64,000 bases of DNA, from the NCBI GenBank assembly GCA_033851955.1, contig JAWSVK010000008.1:35377-99376 (forward strand), read 5' to 3'. How positions within the stretch are numbered: position 1 is the first letter of the stretch; each line of letters opens with the position of its first letter. Below the pieces are notes generated by a model. It did no database searches and was not told the DNA's origin. It saw only the letters and a list, made by a program, of their open reading frames with translations. A program made the translations under genes and the position numbers. Of the stretch, positions 16,602-25,935 are shown piece after piece. The DNA comes from Profundibacter sp033851955. GTDB lineage: Bacteria > Pseudomonadota > Alphaproteobacteria > Rhodobacterales > Rhodobacteraceae.

Positions 16602-17963
16602 ATGACAGCCCCCCTGACGTTTGATGCGCTAAAGAAACTGGTTGCCGATGGCAGCTTTGATACGGTCCTGACCGTGATGGTCGACATGCAGGGTCGTTTG
16701 ATGGGCAAGCGCATGGTGGCGCAATATTTCATCGATGGCGCTTATAAAGAAACCCATTGCTGCAACTACCTGTTGGCCACCGATCTGGAAATGGCCACCC
16801 CCGAGGGCTATGCCTCGACCAGTTGGGAATCCGGTTACGGCGACTATGTGATGAAGCCAGATTTGGACACCATTCGCCCAATGCCATGGCTTGAGGGCAC
16901 AGCGATGGTGCTCTGTGATGTGCTGGATCACCACGGCCACGACATCCCCCATTCGCCCCGCGCTGTGTTGAAACGCCAAATCGCCCGCCTGCACGACATG
17001 GGCATGGACGCGATGATGGCCACCGAACTGGAGTTTTTCCTGTTTGCCAAAACATTCGATGAAATCCGCGCAGACGGCTTTCAAAATCTGGAACCTATCA
17101 GCGCCTATAATGAAGATTACCACATCCTGCAGACCACTAAAGAAGAAGGTATCATGCGCCCAATCCGCAACCATTTGCTGGCCGCAGGCGTTCCCGTTGA
17201 AGGCTCCAAGGGCGAAGCCGAAGCAGGCCAAGAAGAGCTGAACATCAAATACGGCGCGCCGCTGGATTGCGCCGATAACCACTCAATTGCCAAACACGCG
17301 ATCAAGGAAATCGCTTGGGCCAAAGGGCACGCCGTGACCTTCCTGCCCAAGTGGCACGCCGACCGCGTTGGCAGCTCGTCACACGTGCATCAATCATTGT
17401 GGAAAGACGGCTCGTCACTGTTTTATGACGCTGCAAAACCCCACGCCATGTCGGATTTAATGCGCAGCTATATCGCAGGCATGATCAAATACGCACCTGA
17501 CTACACCTATTTTCTAGCCCCATACATCAACAGCTACAAACGGTTTCAAAAAGGCACTTTTGCCCCCACAGGCACCGCCTGGTCCGTTGACAACCGCACC
17601 GCCGGGTTTCGTCTGTGTGGCGAAGGCACCAAAGCCGTTCGGGTCGAATGCCGCATCGGTGGCTCTGATATGAACCCCTATTTGGCGATGGCGGCGCAAT
17701 TGGCAGCGGGCTTGGCCGGGATTGAGGAAAATCTCGTACTGGGCGCGCCGCTTACTGGCGATGCCTATGCCGACAAAACCGTCGACAATATCCCTGCCAA
17801 TTTGCGTGACGCTGGGGATGCTTTGAAAGGCTCTGATATGTTGCGCAAAGCGCTTGGCGATGTGGTTGTAGATCACTACACCCGCGCAGCGACATGGGAG
17901 CAAGAAGAGTTCGACAAAGTCGTCACCGACTATGAAATTGCCCGTGGATTTGAAAGAGCCTAA
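16602..17963 (+). CDS. Glutamine synthetase-family enzyme, GlnA4-like (gamma-glutamyl monoamide synthetase candidate)
   Basis: A 453-residue glutamine synthetase paralogue. It has the beta-grasp N-terminus (MVDMQGRLMGKRM) and the catalytic domain metal and ATP motifs (ATELEFFLF; GSSSHVHQSLWK; INSYKRFQKGTFAPTGTAW; RVECRIGGSDMNPYLAMAA). Signatures such as CNYLLATDLEMATPEGY and a TSWESGYGDY block closely recall Streptomyces GlnA4, a gamma-glutamylethanolamide synthetase, rather than GlnA or GlmS-type enzymes. Downstream lie an aldehyde dehydrogenase and an iron alcohol dehydrogenase, the oxidative steps expected of that pathway. PuuA-like polyamine use is the alternative. Confidence 0.85.
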   Translation: MTAPLTFDALKKLVADGSFDTVLTVMVDMQGRLMGKRMVAQYFIDGAYKETHCCNYLLATDLEMATPEGYASTSWESGYGDYVMKPDLDTIRPMPWLEGTAMVLCDVLDHHGHDIPHSPRAVLKRQIARLHDMGMDAMMATELEFFLFAKTFDEIRADGFQNLEPISAYNEDYHILQTTKEEGIMRPIRNHLLAAGVPVEGSKGEAEAGQEELNIKYGAPLDCADNHSIAKHAIKEIAWAKGHAVTFLPKWHADRVGSSSHVHQSLWKDGSSLFYDAAKPHAMSDLMRSYIAGMIKYAPDYTYFLAPYINSYKRFQKGTFAPTGTAWSVDNRTAGFRLCGEGTKAVRVECRIGGSDMNPYLAMAAQLAAGLAGIEENLVLGAPLTGDAYADKTVDNIPANLRDAGDALKGSDMLRKALGDVVVDHYTRAATWEQEEFDKVVTDYEIARGFERA

Positions 17964-17965
17964 TC

Positions 17966-19354
17966 ATGACAAACACCCTAAAATGTATCTCGCCGATTGA
18001 TGGATCAATCTTGGTCGAACGGCCACTGCAATCCCTAACTGAGGCCACAGGTTGCGTCGCCCGCGCCAAGGCAGCCCAACAAGACTGGGCCGCGCGGCCG
18101 TTGTCAGAGCGCATAAAACTGGTACGTGATGGGGTTGCCCGCGTTGGCGAAATGAACGATGTGATCGTGACGGAATTAGCCCAGCAAATGGGCCGCCCCG
18201 TGCGATACGGCGGCGAATTTGGCGGTTTCAACGAGCGCGCCAGCCATATGGCCGACATAGCGGTTGGGGCCTTGGCCCCGATTGTGGTCGAGGACAGCGA
18301 CAATTTCAAACGCTACATCACCCGTGAAGCCCACGGCGTAGTTCTGGTCGTCGCCCCGTGGAATTACCCCTTCATGACCGCAATCAACACGGTCGCCCCC
18401 GCCCTGATCGCGGGCAACGCGGTGATGCTCAAACACGCCAGCCAAACACCACTGGTTGGCGAACGCATGGCCGAGGCATTTCACGCGGCAGGCATTCCCA
18501 GCGAGGTGTTCCAAAACGTGTTTTTAGGCCATGACACCACGTCTGATTTGATTGCCGCCAAGTCCTTTGGCTTTGTGAATTTCACAGGCTCCGTTGGGGG
18601 CGGTAAGGCAATGGAACAAGCTGCGGCAGGCACTTTTACGGGCGTCGGCACGGAGCTGGGTGGCAAAGACCCAGGTTACGTGATGGAAGACGCCGATCTA
18701 GATGCGGCGGTGGACACGCTGATCGACGGTGCGATGTTCAACGCGGGCCAATGCTGCTGCGGAATCGAACGGATTTACGTGGTCGGGAGCCTGTTTGACG
18801 CCTTTGTGAAAAAGGCCGTGGCGATTGTATCTGGCTACAAATTGGGCAACCCACTGGATACCGAAACCACCCTTGGTCCAATGGCACACGCGCGTTTCGC
18901 CGCTGAAGTCCGCGCGCAAACAACCGAAGCAATTGCAGCGGGTGCGACCCCGTTGATTGACCCCGATCTGTTCCCAGAAGACGACGGCGGCGCCTATCTG
19001 ATGCCACAGATTTTGGTCGATGTGGACCACAGCATGCGGGTGATGCACGATGAGAGTTTCGGGCCGGTCGTTGGCATCATGAAGGTCAGAGACGACGCCG
19101 AGGCCATCGCGCTGATGAATGACAGTGAGTTCGGTTTGACCGCATCTTTGTGGACCAACGATATTACCCGCGCCGAGACGATTGGCCAGCAAATCGAAAC
19201 CGGCACCGTGTTCATGAACCGCGCCGATTATCTGGATCCAGCCCTGTGTTGGACGGGTTGCAAAAACACCGGGCGCGGCGGCGGGCTGTCGGTTATTGGC
19301 TACCACAATCTAACACGGCCCAAATCCTTTCACCTAAAGAAAGTCAGCACATGA
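17966..19354 (+). CDS. NAD(P)-dependent aldehyde dehydrogenase
   Basis: A 462-residue aldehyde dehydrogenase. The cofactor site segment APWNYPFMTAINTVAPALIAGNAV is clear. The catalytic glutamate lies in ELGGKDPGYV and the nucleophilic cysteine in FNAGQCCCGIERIYV, where three cysteines stand in a row. It starts two bases after the glutamine-synthetase-like gene and ends overlapping the GFA gene (ATGA). It probably oxidises the aldehyde made from the gamma-glutamylated amino alcohol or amine in this operon, which is inference from context. Confidence 0.93.
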   Translation: MTNTLKCISPIDGSILVERPLQSLTEATGCVARAKAAQQDWAARPLSERIKLVRDGVARVGEMNDVIVTELAQQMGRPVRYGGEFGGFNERASHMADIAVGALAPIVVEDSDNFKRYITREAHGVVLVVAPWNYPFMTAINTVAPALIAGNAVMLKHASQTPLVGERMAEAFHAAGIPSEVFQNVFLGHDTTSDLIAAKSFGFVNFTGSVGGGKAMEQAAAGTFTGVGTELGGKDPGYVMEDADLDAAVDTLIDGAMFNAGQCCCGIERIYVVGSLFDAFVKKAVAIVSGYKLGNPLDTETTLGPMAHARFAAEVRAQTTEAIAAGATPLIDPDLFPEDDGGAYLMPQILVDVDHSMRVMHDESFGPVVGIMKVRDDAEAIALMNDSEFGLTASLWTNDITRAETIGQQIETGTVFMNRADYLDPALCWTGCKNTGRGGGLSVIGYHNLTRPKSFHLKKVST

Positions 19355-19773
19355 CAAGCCCTGTTTCAGGCCCCATAAGAGGCCATTGTGACTGCGGCGC
19401 ATTGCAATTTACATCCAGCAAGGCCCCCGTCATGCAGCTGGTTTGCCACTGCCAGGATTGCCGTGACGCCACCGGAAACGACTATTCTACGACGGCTTTT
19501 TTCAACAGTGATGGCTGTCAAATTACAGGCGACATAGGACAAAACACATATAAAACGGCGGATGGCACGCCCACAACGCGAGAATCCTGCCGTGCCTGCG
19601 GCACAATCATGTTTGATAAATCAGAACGGTTTGCGCATCTAATTGGCGTTTTTACAGACCGGATTGCTGCCCCCTTTGAAGCCACGCCGCAGTGCCATAT
19701 GTGGACCGACAGCAAGCTGCCCCACGTCACCGTCCACCCCGACCTCAAGGCATTCCCCAAAGGGATTTCCTAA
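19351..19773 (+). CDS. GFA-family (glutathione-dependent formaldehyde-activating-like) zinc protein
   Basis: A 140-residue GFA-fold protein with the family cysteines: CDCGALQF near the N-terminus, then CHCQDCRDAT, and CRACGTIMF further on. The founding member helps formaldehyde react with glutathione, but most homologues have other or unknown roles. The ATG at 19351 overlaps the aldehyde dehydrogenase stop. Within this operon it could carry or protect against a reactive aldehyde; that is inference. Confidence 0.9.
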   Translation: MTSPVSGPIRGHCDCGALQFTSSKAPVMQLVCHCQDCRDATGNDYSTTAFFNSDGCQITGDIGQNTYKTADGTPTTRESCRACGTIMFDKSERFAHLIGVFTDRIAAPFEATPQCHMWTDSKLPHVTVHPDLKAFPKGIS

Positions 19774-19812
19774 CTGAGACCCGAATTTTCCGTTCAAAAC
19801 AAGGATGAACCG

Positions 19813-20958
19813 ATGAGCCTTACAAACAACTGGTCCTACCCAACTGCGATGCGATTTGGCGCTGGCCGCATCGCTGAAATTGCCGAAGCTTGTACGGCAG
19901 CAAACATCAAACGCCCACTCTTGGTCACCGACAAAGGATTGGCCGCGCTTGATATCACCACCTCGACGCTGGATTTACTCGATGCTGCGGGTCTTGGCCG
20001 TGCGATGTTCTCAGAAGTGGACGCGAACCCGACAGAGAAAAATTTGGACGCGGGCATCATCGCATATCACGCGGGCGGACATGACGGGGTGATCGCATTT
20101 GGTGGTGGCTCGGCATTGGACTTGGGCAAAATGATTGCTTTTCAGGCCGGTCAAACCCGCCCGATCTGGGATTTTGAAGACGTCGGCGATTGGTGGAGCC
20201 GTGCCAATCCTGACGTGATCGCGCCGATTATTGCCGTGCCCACAACTGCGGGCACGGGGTCCGAAGTGGGACGTGCTTCGGTGATCACAGACAGCGTGAC
20301 ACATGTGAAAAAGATCATTTTTCACCCCAAGGTTTTACCAAGCGTGGTGATTTGTGACCCCGAACTCACCGTTGGCATGCCGCAATTTTTTACGGCGGGC
20401 ACCGGATTGGATGCTTTTGCCCATTGTGTCGAGGCCTACTCGAGCCCGCATTACCACCCAATGTCCCAAGGCATGGCGCTGGAAGGCATGCGTCTGGTTA
20501 AAGATTACTTGCCACGCGCCTATGCGGACGGCAGCGATATTGAGGCCCGCGCGCATATGATGTCAGCTGCTGCAATGGGCGCAACCGCGTTCCAAAAAGG
20601 TTTGGGCGCAATCCACGCTCTGTCCCACCCAATTGGCGCAGTTTATAACACCCATCACGGCACCACCAACGCGGTGTGCATGCCTGCGGTCTTGCAAATG
20701 AACGCACCCGCAATTTCCGAACGTTTTGACAATGCCGCCGCCTATCTGGGCATCAAGGGTGGGTTTGCGGGTTTTTGTGACTTTGTTCAGGAATTTAATG
20801 ATTCAATGAAAATCCCACACAAGTTATCGGAAATGGGCGTCGGAACCGACCGCTTAGATGAATTGACGGAAATGGCGCTCAAAGACCCTAGTACCGGCGG
20901 CAATCCCATTGAAATGACTGCTGAAAACACCAAGGCGTTGTTTGAGGCAATCATTTAG
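19813..20958 (+). CDS. Iron-containing alcohol dehydrogenase
   Basis: A 381-residue group III alcohol dehydrogenase. The NAD-binding GGGSALDLGK loop and the PTTAGTGSEVGRASVI segment are intact. Metal ligands are expected at Asp in GTGLDAFAHCVEAYSS (which also gives the first histidine), and at the histidines of ALSHPIGAVYNTHHGTTNAV. GGATG precedes the ATG at 19813. With the GS-like and aldehyde dehydrogenase genes it would oxidise an alcohol intermediate such as a gamma-glutamyl-ethanolamide. Confidence 0.93.
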   Translation: MSLTNNWSYPTAMRFGAGRIAEIAEACTAANIKRPLLVTDKGLAALDITTSTLDLLDAAGLGRAMFSEVDANPTEKNLDAGIIAYHAGGHDGVIAFGGGSALDLGKMIAFQAGQTRPIWDFEDVGDWWSRANPDVIAPIIAVPTTAGTGSEVGRASVITDSVTHVKKIIFHPKVLPSVVICDPELTVGMPQFFTAGTGLDAFAHCVEAYSSPHYHPMSQGMALEGMRLVKDYLPRAYADGSDIEARAHMMSAAAMGATAFQKGLGAIHALSHPIGAVYNTHHGTTNAVCMPAVLQMNAPAISERFDNAAAYLGIKGGFAGFCDFVQEFNDSMKIPHKLSEMGVGTDRLDELTEMALKDPSTGGNPIEMTAENTKALFEAII

Positions 20959-20989
20959 GGTCTTCACAACAATCAGTAACACATCAGCT

Positions 20990-21014
20990 TTGGGCGGGTT
21001 ATTCTCCCGCCCAA
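20990..21014. terminator. Hairpin between convergent genes, probable bidirectional terminator
   Basis: A perfect 9-bp stem, TTGGGCGGG against CCCGCCCAA, with a 7-base loop, placed between the converging alcohol dehydrogenase and methyltransferase genes. The T tract is weak on both strands. Confidence 0.6.
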
Positions 21015-21020
21015 TTGCGA

Positions 21021-21722
21021 TTACAGTTTTTCAAAGTCGGGCTTGGGCTTACGTATAAATGCCGGCACGGAATGAAACGATAGTTTTTCAATTTCCAACC
21101 CCTTTTTGGCCACTAAATCATCTATCGCTTCGGTCGCACCAACGACGGATGTGTAATCATCGATCACAATCAATCCGCCTGGCACAACGCGGTCATACAG
21201 GGCCTCAAGCACAAATTTGGTTGGTTCTTTGACGTTCAAGTCTAGATGCAGCAGCGCGATGCGGCAGGCCGGATTGTTCATCACAAAATGCGGCAATGTC
21301 TCAGTGACATTACCCTCCAGCAGCTCGATGTTGTCAAAACCTTTTCGGCTCATCAATTGTTCAACCTGAGCACGGCTCAGCGCATCCCCAGCGCTGGCAA
21401 TAAACGCTTCGACATAGTCCTGATCAACATCCAACTCGACACCTTTGAGCGGGAATTTCCCAAAGGTATCAAACCCAACAATTCGGCGTGAAAAATTGTT
21501 TTCCAACAATTGTCGAAAACTGGCCCAACGGATCAACGATCCCGCCTTGAACACGCCCATCTCGAACACATCCCCCGGCAGGTTCAAGATCATCTGATAG
21601 AGCTCATAGTGTGCCAAAAACTTGTTAACGCGCGACGGATTGGTGAACCAGAAATACCCGTTCTCCCATTCCCAAGCACGATCGCTTTCCAGTCCTTCAA
21701 TTTCAAAATTTTCGTCGTTCAT
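21021..21722 (-). CDS. TylF/MycF-like class I methyltransferase
   Basis: A 233-residue protein of the macrocin-O-methyltransferase (TylF) type, often found with surface polysaccharide or natural-product genes. Landmarks are LPGDVFEMGVFKAGSLIRWASF (SAM motif I region), RIVGFDTFGKFP, LLHLDLNVKEPTKFVLEALYDRVVPGG and the metal-binding VIDDY. The ATG at 21722 is preferred over an upstream TTG at 21779. No sugar-pathway genes are beside it, so the substrate is open. Confidence 0.85.
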   Translation of the reverse strand: MNDENFEIEGLESDRAWEWENGYFWFTNPSRVNKFLAHYELYQMILNLPGDVFEMGVFKAGSLIRWASFRQLLENNFSRRIVGFDTFGKFPLKGVELDVDQDYVEAFIASAGDALSRAQVEQLMSRKGFDNIELLEGNVTETLPHFVMNNPACRIALLHLDLNVKEPTKFVLEALYDRVVPGGLIVIDDYTSVVGATEAIDDLVAKKGLEIEKLSFHSVPAFIRKPKPDFEKL

Positions 21723-21954
21723 ATCAAACACTATCCATTTGCATTGATCGCCTTTGCCCTCTGCAAGGCCTGTCCCCAACAGCCTTGCCGCAAAACAGTG
21801 AATGTCGCGTTAAGGACAGTCGGTTTTCAGACAAAAAACTATCGCATGCGATGGAAGTCAGGCATTGTGTTGGTCAAATAGTATCACGACGCACGATTTC
21901 GGGCACGATCAGAAACACAGCAACCTGTTTTGGCATCAAAAAACGGACACCCAC

Positions 21955-22788
21955 ATGTTACAACGTAATTCCACCCCACTGATTGAAACCCGCCTGCGCG
22001 TCGTCACATGGAACGTATGGTGGCAGTTTGGTCCTTGGAAACAACGAGCCCCAGCCATTTTAAACGCTTTACACGCGATGAATGCCGATGTGATTTGCCT
22101 GCAGGAAATATGGGGCGAGAATGGCACAGATTTCGCCGCGCAATTGGCCCATGACCTGGGCTATCATCACGTCTACGCCCCCGGGGCCAATATGAATAAT
22201 GTGCGCATGGGCAACGCCATCCTATCGCGCTGGCCGATCCTAAACCACGAGATCATCGCGCTCTATGATCAAAAGAACGCCGAAGAAATGCGCGTGGCAA
22301 TCCATGCAGAAATCGACGGACCACGGGGTGAAATCCCCGTGTTTTGCACGCACTTGAATTGGCAACAACACCACAGTCATATTCGCCAGCGTCAAGTGAC
22401 CGAATTGATGGAGTTTGTCTCAAGGTCTTGCAAGGCAAACCGCGCATGGAAATTTCCACCGGTGATTTGTGGTGATTTCAACGCCGATCCGCATTCGGAG
22501 GAAATCCGTTTGATGACAGGCCAAACCACCTGCCCCGTTGAAAATCTGGTGTTCCATGACGCGTGGCAATTTGGCAGCGATCGCGGAGTCGGATATACGT
22601 GGGATAACATCAATCCAAACGTCGCCCAAACCTATGAGCCGGATCGGCGCATCGATTACATATTTGTTGGATGGCCGCAGCCAGACGGGCTGGGGCACAT
22701 CACGCAGTGCCAAATCACCGGCAATCAAACAGTGGACGACATCTGGCCCAGCGATCATTTCGCTTTGCTGGCCGAAATGCGCTATTAG
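21955..22788 (+). CDS. Endonuclease/exonuclease/phosphatase-family hydrolase
   Basis: A 277-residue EEP-fold metallohydrolase. Motifs in order: VVTWNVWWQ, VICLQEIW with the metal glutamate, FCTHLNW, VICGDFNADPHSEE, and the terminal WPSDHFALLA. Substrates of this superfamily range from phosphodiesters to phosphoinositides and cannot be told from sequence. The start at 21955 is the first ATG consistent with the domain; the frame is open to 21865. The gene stands alone. Confidence 0.88.
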   Translation: MLQRNSTPLIETRLRVVTWNVWWQFGPWKQRAPAILNALHAMNADVICLQEIWGENGTDFAAQLAHDLGYHHVYAPGANMNNVRMGNAILSRWPILNHEIIALYDQKNAEEMRVAIHAEIDGPRGEIPVFCTHLNWQQHHSHIRQRQVTELMEFVSRSCKANRAWKFPPVICGDFNADPHSEEIRLMTGQTTCPVENLVFHDAWQFGSDRGVGYTWDNINPNVAQTYEPDRRIDYIFVGWPQPDGLGHITQCQITGNQTVDDIWPSDHFALLAEMRY

Positions 22789-22799
22789 CACCCGACAGC

Positions 22800-23783
22800 C
22801 TAGCGGTCCGCCGCGCCTGTTCCAGTTGCAACCCGCGCCCTAATCTCACGCGGGGGTGCGCCAAACTCTTGGCCAAAGGCGCGGGTCATGGCGCTTGGAT
22901 CGCGATACCCGCAGCGGATGGCAATCTCGACAATGCTTAGGCTGGATTGCTCAACAAATCGACGCGCAGCCAACAGACGTAACCGCCGATATGCTTTTTG
23001 CGGCCCCGCCCCGAATTCAGCTAAAAACATGCGCTCCAGTTTGCGCTGACTGATCCCCAAAGCGCTCGCGACCTCCGCCATACGCAACGGAGTTTCAATG
23101 TTGTCCCGCATAATCGTCATCGCCGCTTCAATCTGCCCCGTGCCCGCAACCGCAACCCGCGCCACCGTGCTTTCGGTCTCGCCATGCATAAACAACGACG
23201 CAACCTCCATGCGCAGCGCCTCGCCGTGGGTGTCGCCAATCATCCGCAACACCAACTCGAAAGCGGTCATGGCCCCGCCACAAGACCAACGATCATGGTC
23301 CATCACAACCCGCGCCCGCGTCACATCCACCTCAGGAAACGCTTCTTGGAAATTATCAACCTCATCCCAATGGATCGCGGCTTGATGCCCATCTAACAGA
23401 CCAGCCGCTGCCAACAGCCAGCTGCCCATATCCAGCCCCGCCAGCACCTCAAATCGCCGCCCTGCTGCACGCAACCCTCGCAACACCGCTGGCGTCAAAT
23501 AGTCCTGATACTCATAGCTTGGTAGCAAAAATAAGACATCGCCGTTTCCCGATTGTGACAGCGCCATTTCGGCCGCCACAGGCAACTCACTGGATGAATG
23601 CACCGTCGCCCCATCGAGGCTCATGAATGACCAGATATACGCGGTGCGCCCAAGCAGCATATTGGCAGCACGCAATGGCTCGACGGTATTGGCAAGGCAA
23701 TGGTTCGAGAACCGTTCGAACAGTAAAATGCCGATACGCTGGGGATTGTTCGCTGTTTTTTGCCAACTTCGCATGATTTTCAT
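22800..23783 (-). CDS. GlxA-family AraC-type transcriptional regulator (CdhR-like candidate)
   Basis: A 327-residue regulator with an N-terminal DJ-1/PfpI amidase-like domain (about residues 12-180; RIGILLFERFSNHCLANTVE) and a C-terminal double helix-turn-helix AraC domain (ALGISQRKLERMFLAEFG; EIAIRCGYRDPSAMTRAFGQEFG). This architecture is shared by CdhR and GbdR, which sense carnitine and glycine betaine in Pseudomonas. It is divergent, 71 bases from a BKACE gene; in Pseudomonas cdhR sits beside cdhC, also a BKACE. The ATG at 23783 has AGGA upstream; nearby ATGs at 23795 and 23774 are possible. Confidence 0.9.
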   Translation of the reverse strand: MKIMRSWQKTANNPQRIGILLFERFSNHCLANTVEPLRAANMLLGRTAYIWSFMSLDGATVHSSSELPVAAEMALSQSGNGDVLFLLPSYEYQDYLTPAVLRGLRAAGRRFEVLAGLDMGSWLLAAAGLLDGHQAAIHWDEVDNFQEAFPEVDVTRARVVMDHDRWSCGGAMTAFELVLRMIGDTHGEALRMEVASLFMHGETESTVARVAVAGTGQIEAAMTIMRDNIETPLRMAEVASALGISQRKLERMFLAEFGAGPQKAYRRLRLLAARRFVEQSSLSIVEIAIRCGYRDPSAMTRAFGQEFGAPPREIRARVATGTGAADR

Positions 23784-23854
23784 ACAATCCTGCATGATCA
23801 AAGAAATCAACTCCCCTAGTCTTTTTGCAAGGAAACAAAAAACACGAGGTCGCA

Positions 23855-24766
23855 ATGCCCCTGCAAATGAACCAAGACGTTTTCATCACCTGCGCCGTAA
23901 CAGGATCGGGCAGCACCCAAGACCGCAGCCCGCATGTGCCCTGCTCTCCACAGCAAATCGCCGACAGCGCGATTGCCGCTGCACGCGCCGGAGCCGCCGT
24001 TGTGCATTGCCACGTGCGTGATCCTGAAACAGGCGTGCCATCGCGTGACCCAAAATTGTACCGCCAGCTAACCGACTTGATCCGCGCCTCTGACGTTGAC
24101 GTGGTGCTGAACCTGACGGCGGGCATGGGCGGCGACATGGTGTTTGGCGGGGCTGAAACGCCCCTTCCCCTGATGGAAGGCACCGATATGGTCGGCGCGA
24201 CGGAGCGCGTTGTTCACATTGATGAGTGCCGCCCCGAAATTTGCACGCTGGACTGTGGCACGATGAATTTCGCCGAGGCCGATTACGTCATGACCAACAC
24301 ACCCGGCATGTTGGCCGCCATGGGCCGGATGATGACCAGCTATGGCGTCAAACCAGAGATCGAGGCATTTGATTCCGGCCACCTATGGCTCGCCAAACAA
24401 CTGGTCGCAGACGGTGTGTTGGACTCGCCCGCGCTGGTGCAGCTGTGCATGGGGGTGCCATGGGGCGCACCAGATGATTTGAACACCTTCATGGCAATGG
24501 TCAACAACGTGCCGTCTGATTGGAACTGGTCCGCCTTTTCCATTGGCCGCAACGAAATGGCCTATGTCGCGGCGGCCGTGTTGGCCGGTGGCAACGTGCG
24601 TGTCGGGCTTGAGGATAACTTGTGGTTGGCCAAAGGCGAGCTGGCCACCAACGAGGCTTTGGTTGCCCGCGCCCGGGTCATTATCGAAGCCATGGGCGCA
24701 CGCATCATTGGCCCTGCCGAAGTGCGTGAAAAACTTGGCCTGTTCAAACAAGCCCCAAAAGGATAA
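23855..24766 (+). CDS. BKACE-family beta-keto acid cleavage enzyme (dehydrocarnitine cleavage candidate)
   Basis: A 303-residue beta-keto acid cleavage enzyme. This family condenses a beta-keto acid with acetyl-CoA to give acetoacetate and a new CoA ester, using zinc. The zinc ligands are expected at His51 and His53 (VHCHVRD) and Glu253 (GLEDN). GAGG precedes the ATG at 23855. The divergent GlxA-type regulator and a downstream caiD-like gene suggest 3-dehydrocarnitine as substrate, giving betainyl-CoA. The family has many substrates, so this is inference. Confidence 0.9.
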   Translation: MPLQMNQDVFITCAVTGSGSTQDRSPHVPCSPQQIADSAIAAARAGAAVVHCHVRDPETGVPSRDPKLYRQLTDLIRASDVDVVLNLTAGMGGDMVFGGAETPLPLMEGTDMVGATERVVHIDECRPEICTLDCGTMNFAEADYVMTNTPGMLAAMGRMMTSYGVKPEIEAFDSGHLWLAKQLVADGVLDSPALVQLCMGVPWGAPDDLNTFMAMVNNVPSDWNWSAFSIGRNEMAYVAAAVLAGGNVRVGLEDNLWLAKGELATNEALVARARVIIEAMGARIIGPAEVREKLGLFKQAPKG

Positions 24767-24769
24767 ACC

Positions 24770-25930
24770 ATGAATTTTGGCCTAACTGACGAACAAGAGA
24801 TGATCGTCTCAACCGTGCGCAGCTTCGTTGAAAACGAAATCTATCCCCATGAGGACGTGGTTGAACGCAGCGGCGAAGTCCCCGCCGAGATCGCGGCTGA
24901 AATCAAACAAAAAACCATCGATCTGGGATTTTACGCCTGTAATTTCCCTGAGTCCGTCGGTGGCGCTGGCCTGTCCCACATCGATTTCGCGCTGGTGGAA
25001 CGTGAACTTGGTCGGGGGTCAATGGCGCTCAACCACTTCTTTGGCCGCCCACAAAACATCCTGATGGCCTGCGAGGGTGAGCAGATTGACCGCTACCTAA
25101 TGCCTGCCGTGCGTGGCGAGCGGATGGACGCGCTGGCGATGACCGAACCCAATGCCGGCTCCGACGTGCGTGGCATGAAATGTACGGCCGTGCGTGATGG
25201 CGGTGACTGGGTGCTGAACGGCACCAAGCACTTCATTTCGGGCGCAGATCATGCCGATTTCATCATCGTTTTCGTTGCCACCGGCGAAGATGACACAGCA
25301 CGCGGCCCAAAAAAACGCATCACCACCTTTTTGGTGGATCGCGGCACAGCCGGCTTCACGATCCGAGATGGGTACAAATCCGTCAGCCACCGTGGCTATA
25401 AAAACATGATCCTCGAGTTTGACGACTGCCGTCTGCCCGATGCCCAAGTGTTGGGCGAGGTCGACGGCGGCTTTGCGGTGATGAACGAATGGCTCTACGC
25501 CACCCGCATCACAGTCGCCACCATGGCCGTGGGCCGTGCGCGCCGCTGCTTTGATCTGGCCCTGAATTTCGCCGCCGAGCGCGAGCAATTCGGCCAACCG
25601 ATTGGCAAATTCCAAGGCATCAGCTTTCAAATCGCCGACATGATCACCGAAATTGATGCCGCCGACTGGCTGACGTTGGCCGCCGCCTGGCGCTTGGATC
25701 AAGGCTTGCCTGCCAACCGCGAAATCGCCAGTGCTAAGCTTTACGCATCGGAAATGCTGGCCCGCGTCACCGACGCCAGCCTGCAAATATTTGGCGGTAT
25801 GGGGCTGATGGACGACTTCCCGATCGAACGGTTTTGGCGCGACGCACGGGTTGAACGGATCTGGGACGGCACCTCCGAAATCCAGCGCCACATCATCAGC
25901 CGAGATTTGTTACGGCCGCTGGGAGCTTAG
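24770..25930 (+). CDS. Acyl-CoA dehydrogenase (gamma-butyrobetainyl-CoA dehydrogenase candidate)
   Basis: A 386-residue FAD-dependent acyl-CoA dehydrogenase: AMTEPNAGSDVRGMKCTA (FAD/substrate loop), a FISGADHADFIIVF strand, and FGQPIGKFQGISFQIADM. The catalytic-base motif near the C-terminus reads WDGTSEIQ, with Asp where most members have Glu. The gene starts three bases after the BKACE stop. With a CoA ligase and a CaiD-like hydratase it could convert gamma-butyrobetainyl-CoA to crotonobetainyl-CoA. Confidence 0.9.
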   Translation: MNFGLTDEQEMIVSTVRSFVENEIYPHEDVVERSGEVPAEIAAEIKQKTIDLGFYACNFPESVGGAGLSHIDFALVERELGRGSMALNHFFGRPQNILMACEGEQIDRYLMPAVRGERMDALAMTEPNAGSDVRGMKCTAVRDGGDWVLNGTKHFISGADHADFIIVFVATGEDDTARGPKKRITTFLVDRGTAGFTIRDGYKSVSHRGYKNMILEFDDCRLPDAQVLGEVDGGFAVMNEWLYATRITVATMAVGRARRCFDLALNFAAEREQFGQPIGKFQGISFQIADMITEIDAADWLTLAAAWRLDQGLPANREIASAKLYASEMLARVTDASLQIFGGMGLMDDFPIERFWRDARVERIWDGTSEIQRHIISRDLLRPLGA

Positions 25931-25935
25931 GAAGT

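Noticed and set aside
25097..25891. 264-codon frame antisense to the acyl-CoA dehydrogenase
   Set aside because: A shadow of the real gene, with no family motif and no ribosome site.
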